A DNA stretch of 64,000 nucleotides from Chloroflexota bacterium (lineage in GTDB: Bacteria > Chloroflexota > Anaerolineae > UBA4142 > SHND01), in NCBI GenBank assembly GCA_029778615.1, contig JAKOPZ010000296.1, positions 1 to 64,000 of the forward strand, read 5' to 3'. A program made the position numbers and the translations under genes. Shown here in pieces: positions 8,472 through 15,792 of this stretch. The notes under the pieces were generated by a model. That model saw only the letters and a program-made list of their open reading frames with translations. It was not told the origin of the DNA and made no database searches. How positions within the stretch are numbered: the first letter of the stretch is position 1; every line of letters begins with the position of its first letter.

Positions 8472-9410
8472 ATGCGAATTTTTGTCACCGGCGGCGCGGG
8501 CTTTATCGGTTCGCATTTGTGCGACTATTTTTTGGCGCGCGACCATCACGTCGTCGCGATGGACAATTTCATAACGGGCAGTCCCGACAATATCGCGCAT
8601 TTGGCGAATGAGCCGCATTTTGAATTTATTCAACAAGATGTGACGAAATTCATTGACGTGCCCGGTGAAATCGACGCGGTGCTGCATTTCGCTTCGCCCG
8701 CGAGCCCGAAAGCGTATCTGGATTATCCGATTCAAACAATGAAGGTGGGCGCGTTGGGCACACACAATGCGTTGGGCGTCGCCCGCGCCAAAGGCGCGCG
8801 GTTCTTGTTGGCTTCGACGTCCGAAGTTTATGGCGACCCGTTGGTGCATCCACAGCGCGAAGACTATTGGGGCAATGTAAATCCGATTGGACCGCGCGGC
8901 GTGTATGACGAAGCGAAACGGTTTGCCGAAGCGCTGACGCTGGCGTATCAACGCGAGCACAATATGGAAACGCGCATCGTGCGGATTTTCAACACCTACG
9001 GTCCGCGCAACGCGTTGGACGATGGACGCGTGGTGCCGAATTTTATCGGGCAGGCGCTGCGCGGCGAACCGTTGACGGTGCACGGCGATGGTTCGCAAAC
9101 GCGCTCGTTCACGTATGTGAGTGATTTGGTGGAAGGCATTGCGCGGCTGTTGCTCTCGGATGAGAGACTGCCGGTCAACATTGGCAATCCGAATGAGATG
9201 AGCATCAAAACGTTTGCCGAACGCATCAATGCGCTGACGGGCAACCAAGGCGGAATCATTTACACGAATCGTCCGGTGGATGACCCGTCGCGCCGCAATC
9301 CCGACATTACCAAAGCGCGGGCGCTTTTGGGTTGGGAGCCGCGCGTTTCGCTCGACGCGGGATTGGAAGAAACGATTGCGTACTTTGCGGGCAAGATGCA
9401 AAAGGTCTAG
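8472..9410 (+). CDS. NDP-sugar SDR, UDP-glucuronate decarboxylase-like
   Basis: The 312-residue extended SDR opens with the NAD-binding motif GGAGFIGSH. It has the family phrases [18 protein letters not shown] and STSEVYGDP, the YDEAK (YxxxK) catalytic pair, and [14 protein letters not shown]. These are characteristic of UDP-xylose synthase/UDP-glucuronate decarboxylase and close dehydratase relatives. It would supply UDP-xylose (or a related NDP-sugar) to the polymer made by the neighbouring loci and is cytoplasmic. It lies between two O-antigen-ligase-type genes. The start is fixed by the strong GGAGGA ribosome site. A 4,6-dehydratase or epimerase activity cannot be excluded from sequence alone. 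Confidence 0.85.
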   Translation: MRIFVTGGAGFIGSHLCDYFLARDHHVVAMDNFITGSPDNIAHLANEPHFEFIQQDVTKFIDVPGEIDAVLHFASPASPKAYLDYPIQTMKVGALGTHNALGVARAKGARFLLASTSEVYGDPLVHPQREDYWGNVNPIGPRGVYDEAKRFAEALTLAYQREHNMETRIVRIFNTYGPRNALDDGRVVPNFIGQALRGEPLTVHGDGSQTRSFTYVSDLVEGIARLLLSDERLPVNIGNPNEMSIKTFAERINALTGNQGGIIYTNRPVDDPSRRNPDITKARALLGWEPRVSLDAGLEETIAYFAGKMQKV

Positions 9411-9414
9411 CTGA

Positions 9415-9454
9415 ATTTGCCAAGCGAAATCGCGCACGATTTTGTTTGGCAAAT
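9415..9454. repeat. Intergenic hairpin after the SDR gene
   Basis: ATTTGCCAA (9415-9423) pairs with TTGGCAAAT (9446-9454), and inside it AAATCG pairs with CGATTT. The hairpin starts 4 nt after the SDR stop codon and covers a TTG at 9442 that is in frame with the next gene, which argues against that TTG as the start. Confidence 0.7.
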
Positions 9455-9471
9455 GTGCCGGTGTTTTTTTT

Positions 9472-11136
9472 GTGATTCGCGCAGTACCAAAACAGCTTTT
9501 GTTTGGTTATGGCTTTATAGTCTTGGCTGCCTTGGCATTGGCGTTCTTGCCATTGTCAAACGCACTGTTCGTCACATTCGGCGCGCTGCTTTTCGGCGCG
9601 CTGTTGCTTTATCCGCAGGTCGCTGTTTATTTATTGGTGTTTGCCGTACCGTTCGGCTCGCTGCTGCCGTTGAACGTGGGCGGCGCAAAGGTGACGGCGG
9701 CGGACGCGCTGTTGCTCGGCGCATGGGCGTTGTATCTCATGCGCGGGATTGCGCGCCGCAAAATCGCCCTGCGTTTTCCCCCGCTTACTTTGCCGTTCGT
9801 TCTGTTTCTTTTTGCTGCCGCCGTTTCCATCACCGTCGCGCGTTCTTTGCCTGACAGCATCAGCGAATTGACCAAATGGATTGAAATGTTGGCAGCGTAC
9901 TGGCTCATCGCTTTATATTTTGATAGAGCCGATGTGGAACGCTTGTTGGCGGTGATGTTTTGCGCGGGACTGGCGGAAGCGCTGCTCGGCGCGTACCAAT
10001 ATTATTTCCGTGTGGGACCGGAAGGATTTTTATTGTTTGGCGGCGCGAACCTGCGCGCGTATGGTACGTTCGAGCAGCCGAATCCGTATGCGGGCTATCT
10101 GGGGCTGATTCTCCCATTGGCTTTGGGTACGGGATTGGGGCTGCTGGTGATGTTTTTGCGTAGGGAACGAACGCCGTTTCGTTCCATGCCGTTGCGTTCC
10201 ACGGCGTTTCGTTCCATGCCGTTGCGTTCCACGGCGTTGCGTTCCACGGCGTTGCGTTCCACGGCGTTGCGTTCCACGGCGTTGCGTTCCACGGCGTTGC
10301 GTTCCACGGCGTTTCGTTCCACGGCGTTTCGTTCCACGGCGTTTCGTTCCACGGCGTTTCGTTCCATGCCGGTTCGTTCCGCGCGCGTGGAAGGGAACGC
10401 TGCGGCGAGCGTTCCGTACGCGATTTTTGTTTTTTGCCTGGCGAGTCTTGCGCTCGGCGCCATGCTCGCCGCATTATTTTTTTCGTATTCGCGCGGCGCG
10501 TGGATTGGGGTGGCGGCGGCATTGGGGGTGACGACGCTGCTCGTGTTGGTGCGTTCCAAACGCGCGGCAACGTTGGCAATCGTTTCGGGATTGGTCGTGT
10601 TGATTGGAATAGGTCTGGGCGAAATCAATCTCGTGCCAAATATCGTCGCCGAACGCTTTGCGACGGTCGGCGATTATTTTAATTTTGAAGATGTGCGCGG
10701 GGTGCGCGCGAACGACGAAAATTTCGCTTTGGTGGAACGGCGCGCGCATTGGCAAGCGGCGCTCGGCATGTTTGAGGATTCGCCGTGGGTCGGTGTGGGC
10801 TTTGGCAATTACGCGGCGGCATATCCGCAGTACGCGCTGCCGAAATGGGATGACCCTTTGGGACACGCACACAATTATTATTTGAATGTGCTGGCAGAGG
10901 CGGGCGGTATGGGTTTTGTCGCGTATCTGATATTGTGGAGCGCGATGTTTTGGGTCGTGGGACGCGCGGCACTGCACGAGAGTTCGGCGTTCAAACGCGG
11001 CATCCTCGCAGGCGCGTTGGGCGCGCTGGTTACTTTGTCAATTCATAATTTCTTTGATAATCTGTTTGTCCACGCGATGTATATTCAAGTGGGTTTGACG
11101 TTAGGAATGGTCCAGGCACTAAAGGATAACGGTTAG
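9472..11136 (+). CDS. O-antigen ligase family membrane protein with pentapeptide-repeat insert
   Basis: About 554 residues with many hydrophobic segments and the O-antigen ligase (Wzy_C) signatures SYSRGAWIG and HAHNYYLNVLAEAGG. It should transfer or polymerise lipid-linked glycan at the outer face of the membrane. A GTG at 9472 is taken as start because the upstream in-frame TTG (9442) lies in a hairpin; the start is uncertain. At 10160-10419 (about residues 230-316) an insert encodes pentads such as RSTAL and RSTAF, followed by NAAASVPY. The insert falls between membrane segments, is rich in Arg and Ser, and stems from the tandem repeat described separately. The flanking sequence is otherwise normal for the family. 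Confidence 0.8.
   Translation: MIRAVPKQLLFGYGFIVLAALALAFLPLSNALFVTFGALLFGALLLYPQVAVYLLVFAVPFGSLLPLNVGGAKVTAADALLLGAWALYLMRGIARRKIALRFPPLTLPFVLFLFAAAVSITVARSLPDSISELTKWIEMLAAYWLIALYFDRADVERLLAVMFCAGLAEALLGAYQYYFRVGPEGFLLFGGANLRAYGTFEQPNPYAGYLGLILPLALGTGLGLLVMFLRRERTPFRSMPLRSTAFRSMPLRSTALRSTALRSTALRSTALRSTALRSTAFRSTAFRSTAFRSTAFRSMPVRSARVEGNAAASVPYAIFVFCLASLALGAMLAALFFSYSRGAWIGVAAALGVTTLLVLVRSKRAATLAIVSGLVVLIGIGLGEINLVPNIVAERFATVGDYFNFEDVRGVRANDENFALVERRAHWQAALGMFEDSPWVGVGFGNYAAAYPQYALPKWDDPLGHAHNYYLNVLAEAGGMGFVAYLILWSAMFWVVGRAALHESSAFKRGILAGALGALVTLSIHNFFDNLFVHAMYIQVGLTLGMVQALKDNG
10160..10419. repeat. GGAACG-bounded element with thirteen 15-bp units, inside coding sequence
   Basis: The tract begins GTAGGGAACG and ends CGTTCCGTAC. 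It contains thirteen consecutive 15-bp units starting CGTTCC (10180 to 10374), mostly CGTTCCACGGCGTTG or the TTT variant, each encoding one pentapeptide. Near its end lies a palindrome with arms GGAACGCT (10394-10401) and AGCGTTCC (10408-10415) around the loop GCGGCG. The same palindrome, base for base, recurs at 62821-62842 in an unrelated gene. The host frame is preserved throughout. Confidence 0.9.
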
Positions 11137-11228
11137 ATGGTTTGGGCGTGCGGCTTGCCCATACGCTAAACTTTTTGTCCGCTCCCAACATCGTGCGCGG
11201 TAGTTCACCTTTCGGAGGCATTGGCTTG

Positions 11229-11753
11229 ATGACGGCATTTTTTGAGCGTGTAAATTCGCTGGCGCCGCAGCGCGTGCGCAAAGCACATCCCGAATTGAAA
11301 CGCTTTATCAAATTCGCAATTGTCGGCGGCATCGGCGCGGTGTTGGATGTGACGGTGTTGAACGTTTTGGTTCTGGTGTTCGGCGTCCCGAAAGAAATCG
11401 CCAACATTATTTCGGTGTGCTGTGCCATTGTTTCCAATTTTACGTGGAACCGCTTGTGGACGTTTCCCGAATCGCGCGAGCACGCAGTGCATTCCCAGCT
11501 CGGCAAATTTGCGCTGGTCAATCTGGTGGGGTTGGCAATCAATCAAATCGTTTTTATTGCGACGGACAATCTTATTTTCCTGCCGCTCATGCCGAATCAC
11601 TTTACGCTCGCCTACAACTTTGCCAAGCTGTGCGCGATTGGCGTCGTGTTGTTTTGGAATTTTGGCATCAATCGCGTCTGGACCTATCGGCATGTAAAAT
11701 TTGGCGAGGAACACAAACACGGTGTTCTGGAGGATGAAATTCCACCGTTATAA
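11229..11753 (+). CDS. GtrA-like four-helix membrane protein
   Basis: The 174-residue protein has four predicted membrane segments and the GtrA/DPMS pattern: RFIKFAIVGGIGAVLD near the start, NFTWNRLWTFPES in the middle loop, and FWNFGINRVWTYR at the end. GtrA proteins are thought to assist translocation or use of polyprenyl-linked sugars, which fits the ligase next door. ATG at 11229 is chosen because CGGAGG (11213-11218) lies 10 nt before it and the conserved helix follows soon after. A longer frame reaching back to 11142 lacks support. A clear terminator follows. Confidence 0.85.
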   Translation: MTAFFERVNSLAPQRVRKAHPELKRFIKFAIVGGIGAVLDVTVLNVLVLVFGVPKEIANIISVCCAIVSNFTWNRLWTFPESREHAVHSQLGKFALVNLVGLAINQIVFIATDNLIFLPLMPNHFTLAYNFAKLCAIGVVLFWNFGINRVWTYRHVKFGEEHKHGVLEDEIPPL

Positions 11754-11759
11754 AAAATC

Positions 11760-11787
11760 GAGCGTCCCAACGGACGCTCTTTTTTTA
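11760..11787 (+). terminator. Rho-independent terminator
   Basis: GAGCGTCC (11760-11767) pairs with GGACGCTC (11772-11779) around CAAC and is followed by a run of eight T. It ends the transcript containing the GtrA gene and possibly the genes upstream. Confidence 0.9.
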
Positions 11788-11812
11788 CGATGGCGGCTGG
11801 ATGGCAGCGGCT

Positions 11813-11869
11813 GGGTAGCAACGGAACCGGGTTCCGTTGCTACCCGGGCACAGAACCAGGTTCTGTGCC
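11813..11869. repeat. Double palindrome between convergent genes
   Basis: The first palindrome has 16-nt arms (11813-11828 and 11830-11845) around one base. The second has 11-nt arms (11847-11857 and 11859-11869) around one base. Cores are ACGGAACC/GGTTCCGT and CAGAACC/GGTTCTG, with GGGTAG/CTACCC outer parts. The first core matches the palindrome embedded in the hydrolase/ligase gene at 8170-8210. Confidence 0.85.
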
Positions 11870-11883
11870 TACCCGTCTCAAAT

Positions 11884-12345
11884 TTAAGGCAGCGGCTCAA
11901 ACGCTACTACGCGCCAAAATGTTTCGTCATCCACCACCTCTTTTTGGTCGCTCGAAATGGTGGCAGGGAAAAAATATTGTTCGTCAAACGTGACGCGCAG
12001 TTGATACTTGGCGCTTTCGGGCGCGTACGCCAGCGCGGTCTGAAATAAACCATCCGGTGTAAATTCATTCGCTTCAAACTCTTGCACGCGGCATTCGCGT
12101 CCTTCAAACGGCGCGGGCGTGCACGCCGCAAATTGGTCTGTTACCACCCCGTCGCGCACGGTGACCGTGTTGGTTTGCGCGTGAAAGATGGCTTGCACCT
12201 TTAGTACCGAAATGCGATAGCTGCGGATATTTTTGGCGTGCCATTGGTCTTGTTTGGTTTGGATTTGCGCGAGGGGTTCCGAAGGTCCGGGCACCGTGCA
12301 CGCGCCGAGAACGAGAAATAGCAGTAGAATAGGCACACTTTTCAT
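11884..12345 (-). CDS. Small lipoprotein, DUF6174-like
   Basis: The 153-residue protein starts at ATG 12345 with a signal peptide ending in the lipobox LGAC (Cys16). The mature part reads QWxAKNIRSYRISV, then VRDGVV, TPDGLF, VTFDEQYFFPATI and DDETFWRV. This order (Tyr-rich strand, DG turn, [D]DE near the end) resembles DUF6174 lipoproteins of unknown function. It faces outward at the membrane. It is divergent from the MFS gene at 12363, with only 17 bp between starts. An upstream extension of the frame to 12423 overlaps that gene and would bury the signal peptide, so it was not used. Confidence 0.75.
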   Translation of the reverse strand: MKSVPILLLFLVLGACTVPGPSEPLAQIQTKQDQWHAKNIRSYRISVLKVQAIFHAQTNTVTVRDGVVTDQFAACTPAPFEGRECRVQEFEANEFTPDGLFQTALAYAPESAKYQLRVTFDEQYFFPATISSDQKEVVDDETFWRVVAFEPLP

Positions 12346-12362
12346 ATGTGGATTGTAATTGG

Positions 12363-13658
12363 ATGACTCCTCCGGGCAAAACACCGGGCATCTCTTGGCG
12401 CGCGCTGCGGCGAAACTTGGCACCGCAGCGCGTGCTCGCGCAGTGGATGCCGCTCGGCAAAGATATTCCTTCGCAAAACGTTCGCCGCGTGCTCATTGAC
12501 GGCATCGGCGTCGGGATTGCCGCTGCCGCCGCGCCGTACTTGCCGGTCTTTTTGGCGCGTCTCGGCGCGGATAATTTCGCAGTCGGTTTGTTGACTTCGA
12601 TGCCCGCGCTGGCGGGACTGATTTTTGCGGTGGCGCTCGGACAATTTTTACAGCGACAAAAAAATATTGTGCCGTGGTATTCGCGCGCGCGTTTTTTTGT
12701 AATTCTCTGTTATGCGTTCACGGGGCTCGTGCCTTTTCTGGTTGCCGACCAACGCGTGCTGGCGATTTTGTTGATTTGGGCAATCGCCACCATTCCGCAA
12801 ACGATTGTGAATCTCGGTTTCACGATTGTGATGGGCAGTGTGGCAGGACCCGAAGGGCGTATGTCTTTGATGAGCCGCCGCTGGTCCTCGCTCGGCATTA
12901 CGACGGCGATTGTCGTCGCGTTCGCGGGTTTTGTTTTGGAAAGTTTGCCGTTTCCGTTCAACTATCAACTTGTTTTTATTGCGCTCTCTATGGGCGGCGT
13001 GTTGAGTTTCGCGTTTTCGAGCCGCATCTATATTCCCGACCAAATCCCGTCTGCCGCGCCGCGCGGGCAGTCCCCGCGCGCGCGCATCCAAGTATGGCTC
13101 ACGAAACTGCGCGCAGAAAAAAAATTCATGCGCGTCATCGGCAGTCAATTTGTGTATCGTTTCGGTTTGGCGTATGCGATTCCGCTGTTTCCATTGTACT
13201 ATGTGCGTGTGCTGAACGCGAGTGATGAATCCATCGGGCTCATTACGACGGTGCAGGGCGCGGTGTTGTTGGTCGCGTATTATGTGTGGGCGCGCGTGAC
13301 CAAAAAGCGCGGCGTGCGTTTTGCCTTGTTGGTGACCACGCTTGCCGTCGCGTTTTATCCGATTATTCTTGCGTTCACGCAGGCGATTCCGTTGGTCATT
13401 TTGTTGAGCGGGATTGCGGCAACGTTCGCGGCGGGGATTGATTTGGTGTTTTTCGATGTCGTCGTTTCTAGTTATCCGCATGACGAAGCCGCGACCTTTG
13501 TCGGCATGCAGCAGTTCACGGTGTACCTCGGCACATTTATCGCGCCGTTCGTCGCCACCACTCTCGCCACGACCACCAGCATTCCGTTCGCGTTGATTGT
13601 GGCGGGCATCATTCGGCTCATCGGCGTCGGAATGTTTATTGTATTCGCGAAAGAATAA
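12363..13658 (+). CDS. MFS transporter
   Basis: About 431 residues forming 11-12 membrane helices in two halves with a cytoplasmic middle loop (about 230-255, rich in Arg and Pro). Helix 1 begins VLIDGIGVGIAAAAAPYLPVFLARL and the helix 2-3 loop is short. It fits the major facilitator superfamily; the substrate cannot be told from the sequence. ATG 12363 is preferred over the in-frame GTG at 12348, which sits only 3 bp from the divergent lipoprotein start; the choice is weak. The stop codon overlaps the next gene's ATG by one base, so the two are probably co-transcribed. Confidence 0.8.
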   Translation: MTPPGKTPGISWRALRRNLAPQRVLAQWMPLGKDIPSQNVRRVLIDGIGVGIAAAAAPYLPVFLARLGADNFAVGLLTSMPALAGLIFAVALGQFLQRQKNIVPWYSRARFFVILCYAFTGLVPFLVADQRVLAILLIWAIATIPQTIVNLGFTIVMGSVAGPEGRMSLMSRRWSSLGITTAIVVAFAGFVLESLPFPFNYQLVFIALSMGGVLSFAFSSRIYIPDQIPSAAPRGQSPRARIQVWLTKLRAEKKFMRVIGSQFVYRFGLAYAIPLFPLYYVRVLNASDESIGLITTVQGAVLLVAYYVWARVTKKRGVRFALLVTTLAVAFYPIILAFTQAIPLVILLSGIAATFAAGIDLVFFDVVVSSYPHDEAATFVGMQQFTVYLGTFIAPFVATTLATTTSIPFALIVAGIIRLIGVGMFIVFAKE

Positions 13659-14803
13659 TGCACATGAGCGCAGACGAACCTTCCCCGCGCCCACAACCTT
13701 CGGCGCGCAAATATTATTTTCTCTCGACCGCGTTCGCGTTAGCTTGTCTGGTGGGCATCGCGTTCATTTGGTATCGCACATACAACGCGCCGTTCCGCGC
13801 ACATCCTGCCGAAACCATTGTCACCACCCAAGAACAAGTGGACGCGTATTTACGCGAAAAAATAAAATCGCCGCAGTCCGGCGAGTCGCCGATTTTTATT
13901 CCGACGGGCGTCGTGATTCAATCACTGGAATTCAAAGGACCATACACGCTCCAAGTCGCGGGGTACGTGTGGCAGCACTATGCCAACACTTTGCCCGCAT
14001 TGGACAAAGGCGTTGTCTTTCCCGAAGCCGATACGACGACGTTTACCAAAATTTATGAAACACAGCAGGGTGATGAAACGCTGATTGGTTGGAGTTTCAA
14101 AACGACACTGCGCGAACAACTCGATTACACAAAATATCCGTTGGACCGCCAACAGTTGTGGCTGCGGATGTGGCATGTCGAATTTGAAAAAGATGTGTTT
14201 CTGGAACCCGATGTGCGCGGATATTCTTCGCTCAGCGCCGACACGCTGCCCGGTTTGGACCCCGGACTCGTGTTGGAAAACTGGGCGCTCGACCGCAGTT
14301 ACTTCAGTTATCGGCTTGTGCCATACGAATCGAATTTTGGCATTCAGAATTACGCGCCGGAAATTCCACAGCCCGAAATGTATTTCAATATTTCCATCAA
14401 ACGCTATATTCTCAGTCCGTTGATTGCGCGCGGGATTGCGCCATTGGTGATTTTGATTCAGTTGTTTGTAATCGTGATGGTGATAGGGACCGATACCAAG
14501 CGGCTGGAACAATTCGGCGTGCGTCCCGGCGCGGTCATTTTTACGTGCGCGGCATTTTTCTTTGCGATGCTCGTCGCCCAAAACGGGCTGCGCGATGAAG
14601 TAAAATGGTACGGCATTGTGTATTTGGAGACGGTGTATATTTTGACGTATTTTGTCATTCTCGCCGTCGCGCTCAATTCGGTCGCGCTCGTCGCGTTCCC
14701 GGACCTGCGTTTGTTTCAGCAAGATAATTCGTGGGTTGAAGTATCCTACTGGCCCCTCATCCTGTTCATTTTGTTTCTCATTACGGTGTTGACCTTTGGA
14801 TAA
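13658..14803 (+). CDS. Probable pentameric ligand-gated ion channel homologue
   Basis: The 381-residue protein has one N-terminal membrane helix (about 20-40), a soluble domain of about 200 residues and four closely spaced C-terminal helices (about 253-277, 289-307, 316-347, 363-380). This matches the pLGIC plan of an extracellular beta-sandwich followed by TM1-TM4. Motif support: PTGVVIQSLEF and VAGYVWQHY resemble beta1-beta2, and YPLDRQQLWLRM (160-171) matches the diagnostic FPxDxQxL loop of GLIC/ELIC-type channels, which lack the cysteine pair. EMYFNISIKRY precedes TM1 as in the family. It would be a cation or anion channel gated by an unknown ligand. The extra N-terminal helix is atypical and may be an uncleaved signal. 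Identification rests on motifs and topology only. Confidence 0.6.
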   Translation: MHMSADEPSPRPQPSARKYYFLSTAFALACLVGIAFIWYRTYNAPFRAHPAETIVTTQEQVDAYLREKIKSPQSGESPIFIPTGVVIQSLEFKGPYTLQVAGYVWQHYANTLPALDKGVVFPEADTTTFTKIYETQQGDETLIGWSFKTTLREQLDYTKYPLDRQQLWLRMWHVEFEKDVFLEPDVRGYSSLSADTLPGLDPGLVLENWALDRSYFSYRLVPYESNFGIQNYAPEIPQPEMYFNISIKRYILSPLIARGIAPLVILIQLFVIVMVIGTDTKRLEQFGVRPGAVIFTCAAFFFAMLVAQNGLRDEVKWYGIVYLETVYILTYFVILAVALNSVALVAFPDLRLFQQDNSWVEVSYWPLILFILFLITVLTFG

Positions 14804-15686
14804 TCTGGATTCGCCCTATGCGGGCATGTGGAATTTGGTGTACGAAACGATTCGCGCATTCTGGGCATTGACCGAACCGCGCATCGAACAAGCCGCGCGC
14901 GAAAACAATGTGCCAACCGAATTGTATTATTACGGCGAGCTCGGTCTGGAAATTTTTTCGCTCGCGAATTTTCAAAAACGCGACCCGTTCTCGAATCCCG
15001 CCACGTTCCAACAGGCATTTCAAAAACTCGAAACGGCGGGCTGGATTGCGGCGCAGAACGACACCGAATATCGCGTGACGGAACGCGCGCGCGAGGCGGC
15101 GCGCGAAATAATTCGCGTGGGCGATGACTATCTCGCCACACTCGAAGTCATGTCCGCTGCCGACGCGGAATTGGTAAACAGCTTGCTGCAGCGTCTTGTC
15201 GCGGCGAGTCTGCGCGCGTCCGAGCCGCCGACGCACTGGGCAAGCATTCACCGTTTTCGCGTCGCCGCCGCTGCCGGTCCGCAGCTCGCGCAGATTCGCG
15301 AAGGATTGATGGATTTGTTTGCCTATCGCGATGATTCCCATCGCGCGGCATGGTACGACTATCCCGTTTCCGGCATTGCGTGGAATGCGTTCGGCATGAT
15401 TTGGAGTAACACCGCCTTTTCTCCCGAACAGATGGCGGAACAGGCGTGGTTTCGCGGGTACGCTGCGCGCGATTACGAACGCGCGTTGGCGGAATTGATG
15501 GCGCGCGGGTGGATTCACGAGGACGCGCAAATTACACCCATCGGCAAAAAATTGCGCGACGCGGTGGAACAATTAACGGACGCGTATTTTTACGCGCCGT
15601 GGCTCGCCCTGCGCGACAGTGAAATTCAAGAATTGCGCGTGCGTTTGTTGGAATTGCGAAATCAATTGCAGAATGTGAGCGGATAA
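14796..15686 (+). CDS. Protein with two winged-helix-like repeats
   Basis: The 296-residue soluble protein starts at TTG 14796, overlapping the channel-like gene by 8 bp, so the two are translationally linked. Two segments look alike: about 45-108 (ending GWIAAQNDTEYRVTERARE) and about 205-268 (ending RGWIHEDAQITPIGKKLRD). Each has helices followed by a short hairpin and a helix, as in winged-helix DNA-binding or MarR-like folds. It may be a transcription factor or a protein-interaction module. No known regulator signature was recognised, and the function is open. Partnership with the membrane protein upstream is inferred from the overlap. Confidence 0.6.
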   Translation: MDNLDSPYAGMWNLVYETIRAFWALTEPRIEQAARENNVPTELYYYGELGLEIFSLANFQKRDPFSNPATFQQAFQKLETAGWIAAQNDTEYRVTERAREAAREIIRVGDDYLATLEVMSAADAELVNSLLQRLVAASLRASEPPTHWASIHRFRVAAAAGPQLAQIREGLMDLFAYRDDSHRAAWYDYPVSGIAWNAFGMIWSNTAFSPEQMAEQAWFRGYAARDYERALAELMARGWIHEDAQITPIGKKLRDAVEQLTDAYFYAPWLALRDSEIQELRVRLLELRNQLQNVSG

Positions 15687-15694
15687 ATTTGTAG

Positions 15695-15781
15695 GTCATT
15701 TCGAGTCCCGCATGCTGCGGGATAAACTCTGCGAGGAATCTCCTTTCACGCATAGAGATTCCTCACTCCGTTCGGAATGAC
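15695..15781. repeat. Dispersed palindrome, GTCATTTCGA family
   Basis: Outer arms GTCATTTCGA (15695-15704) and TCGGAATGAC (15772-15781) pair with one mismatch. Inside, GAGGAATCTC pairs perfectly with GAGATTCCTC, and CCCGCATGCTGCGGG forms its own hairpin. The element fills the gap before the MFS gene and shares its arms with 18183-18250. Confidence 0.8.
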
Positions 15782-15792
15782 GATTCGGATGA

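Noticed and set aside
9442-9471. TTG at 9442 as start of the second O-antigen ligase
   Set aside because: It lies inside the hairpin 9415-9454 and gives ten residues unlike a membrane-protein start; GTG 9472 was preferred.
10180-10374. Assembly artefact of a short tandem repeat
   Set aside because: Units carry several different substitutions (ATGCC, GTTTC, GTTGC) in a non-random order and keep the frame, which favours real sequence, although the exact copy number may be uncertain in an assembly.
12648-13694. 348-residue minus-strand frame over the MFS gene
   Set aside because: It mirrors a clear membrane transporter and has a composition rich in Arg, His and Asn with no recognisable domain.
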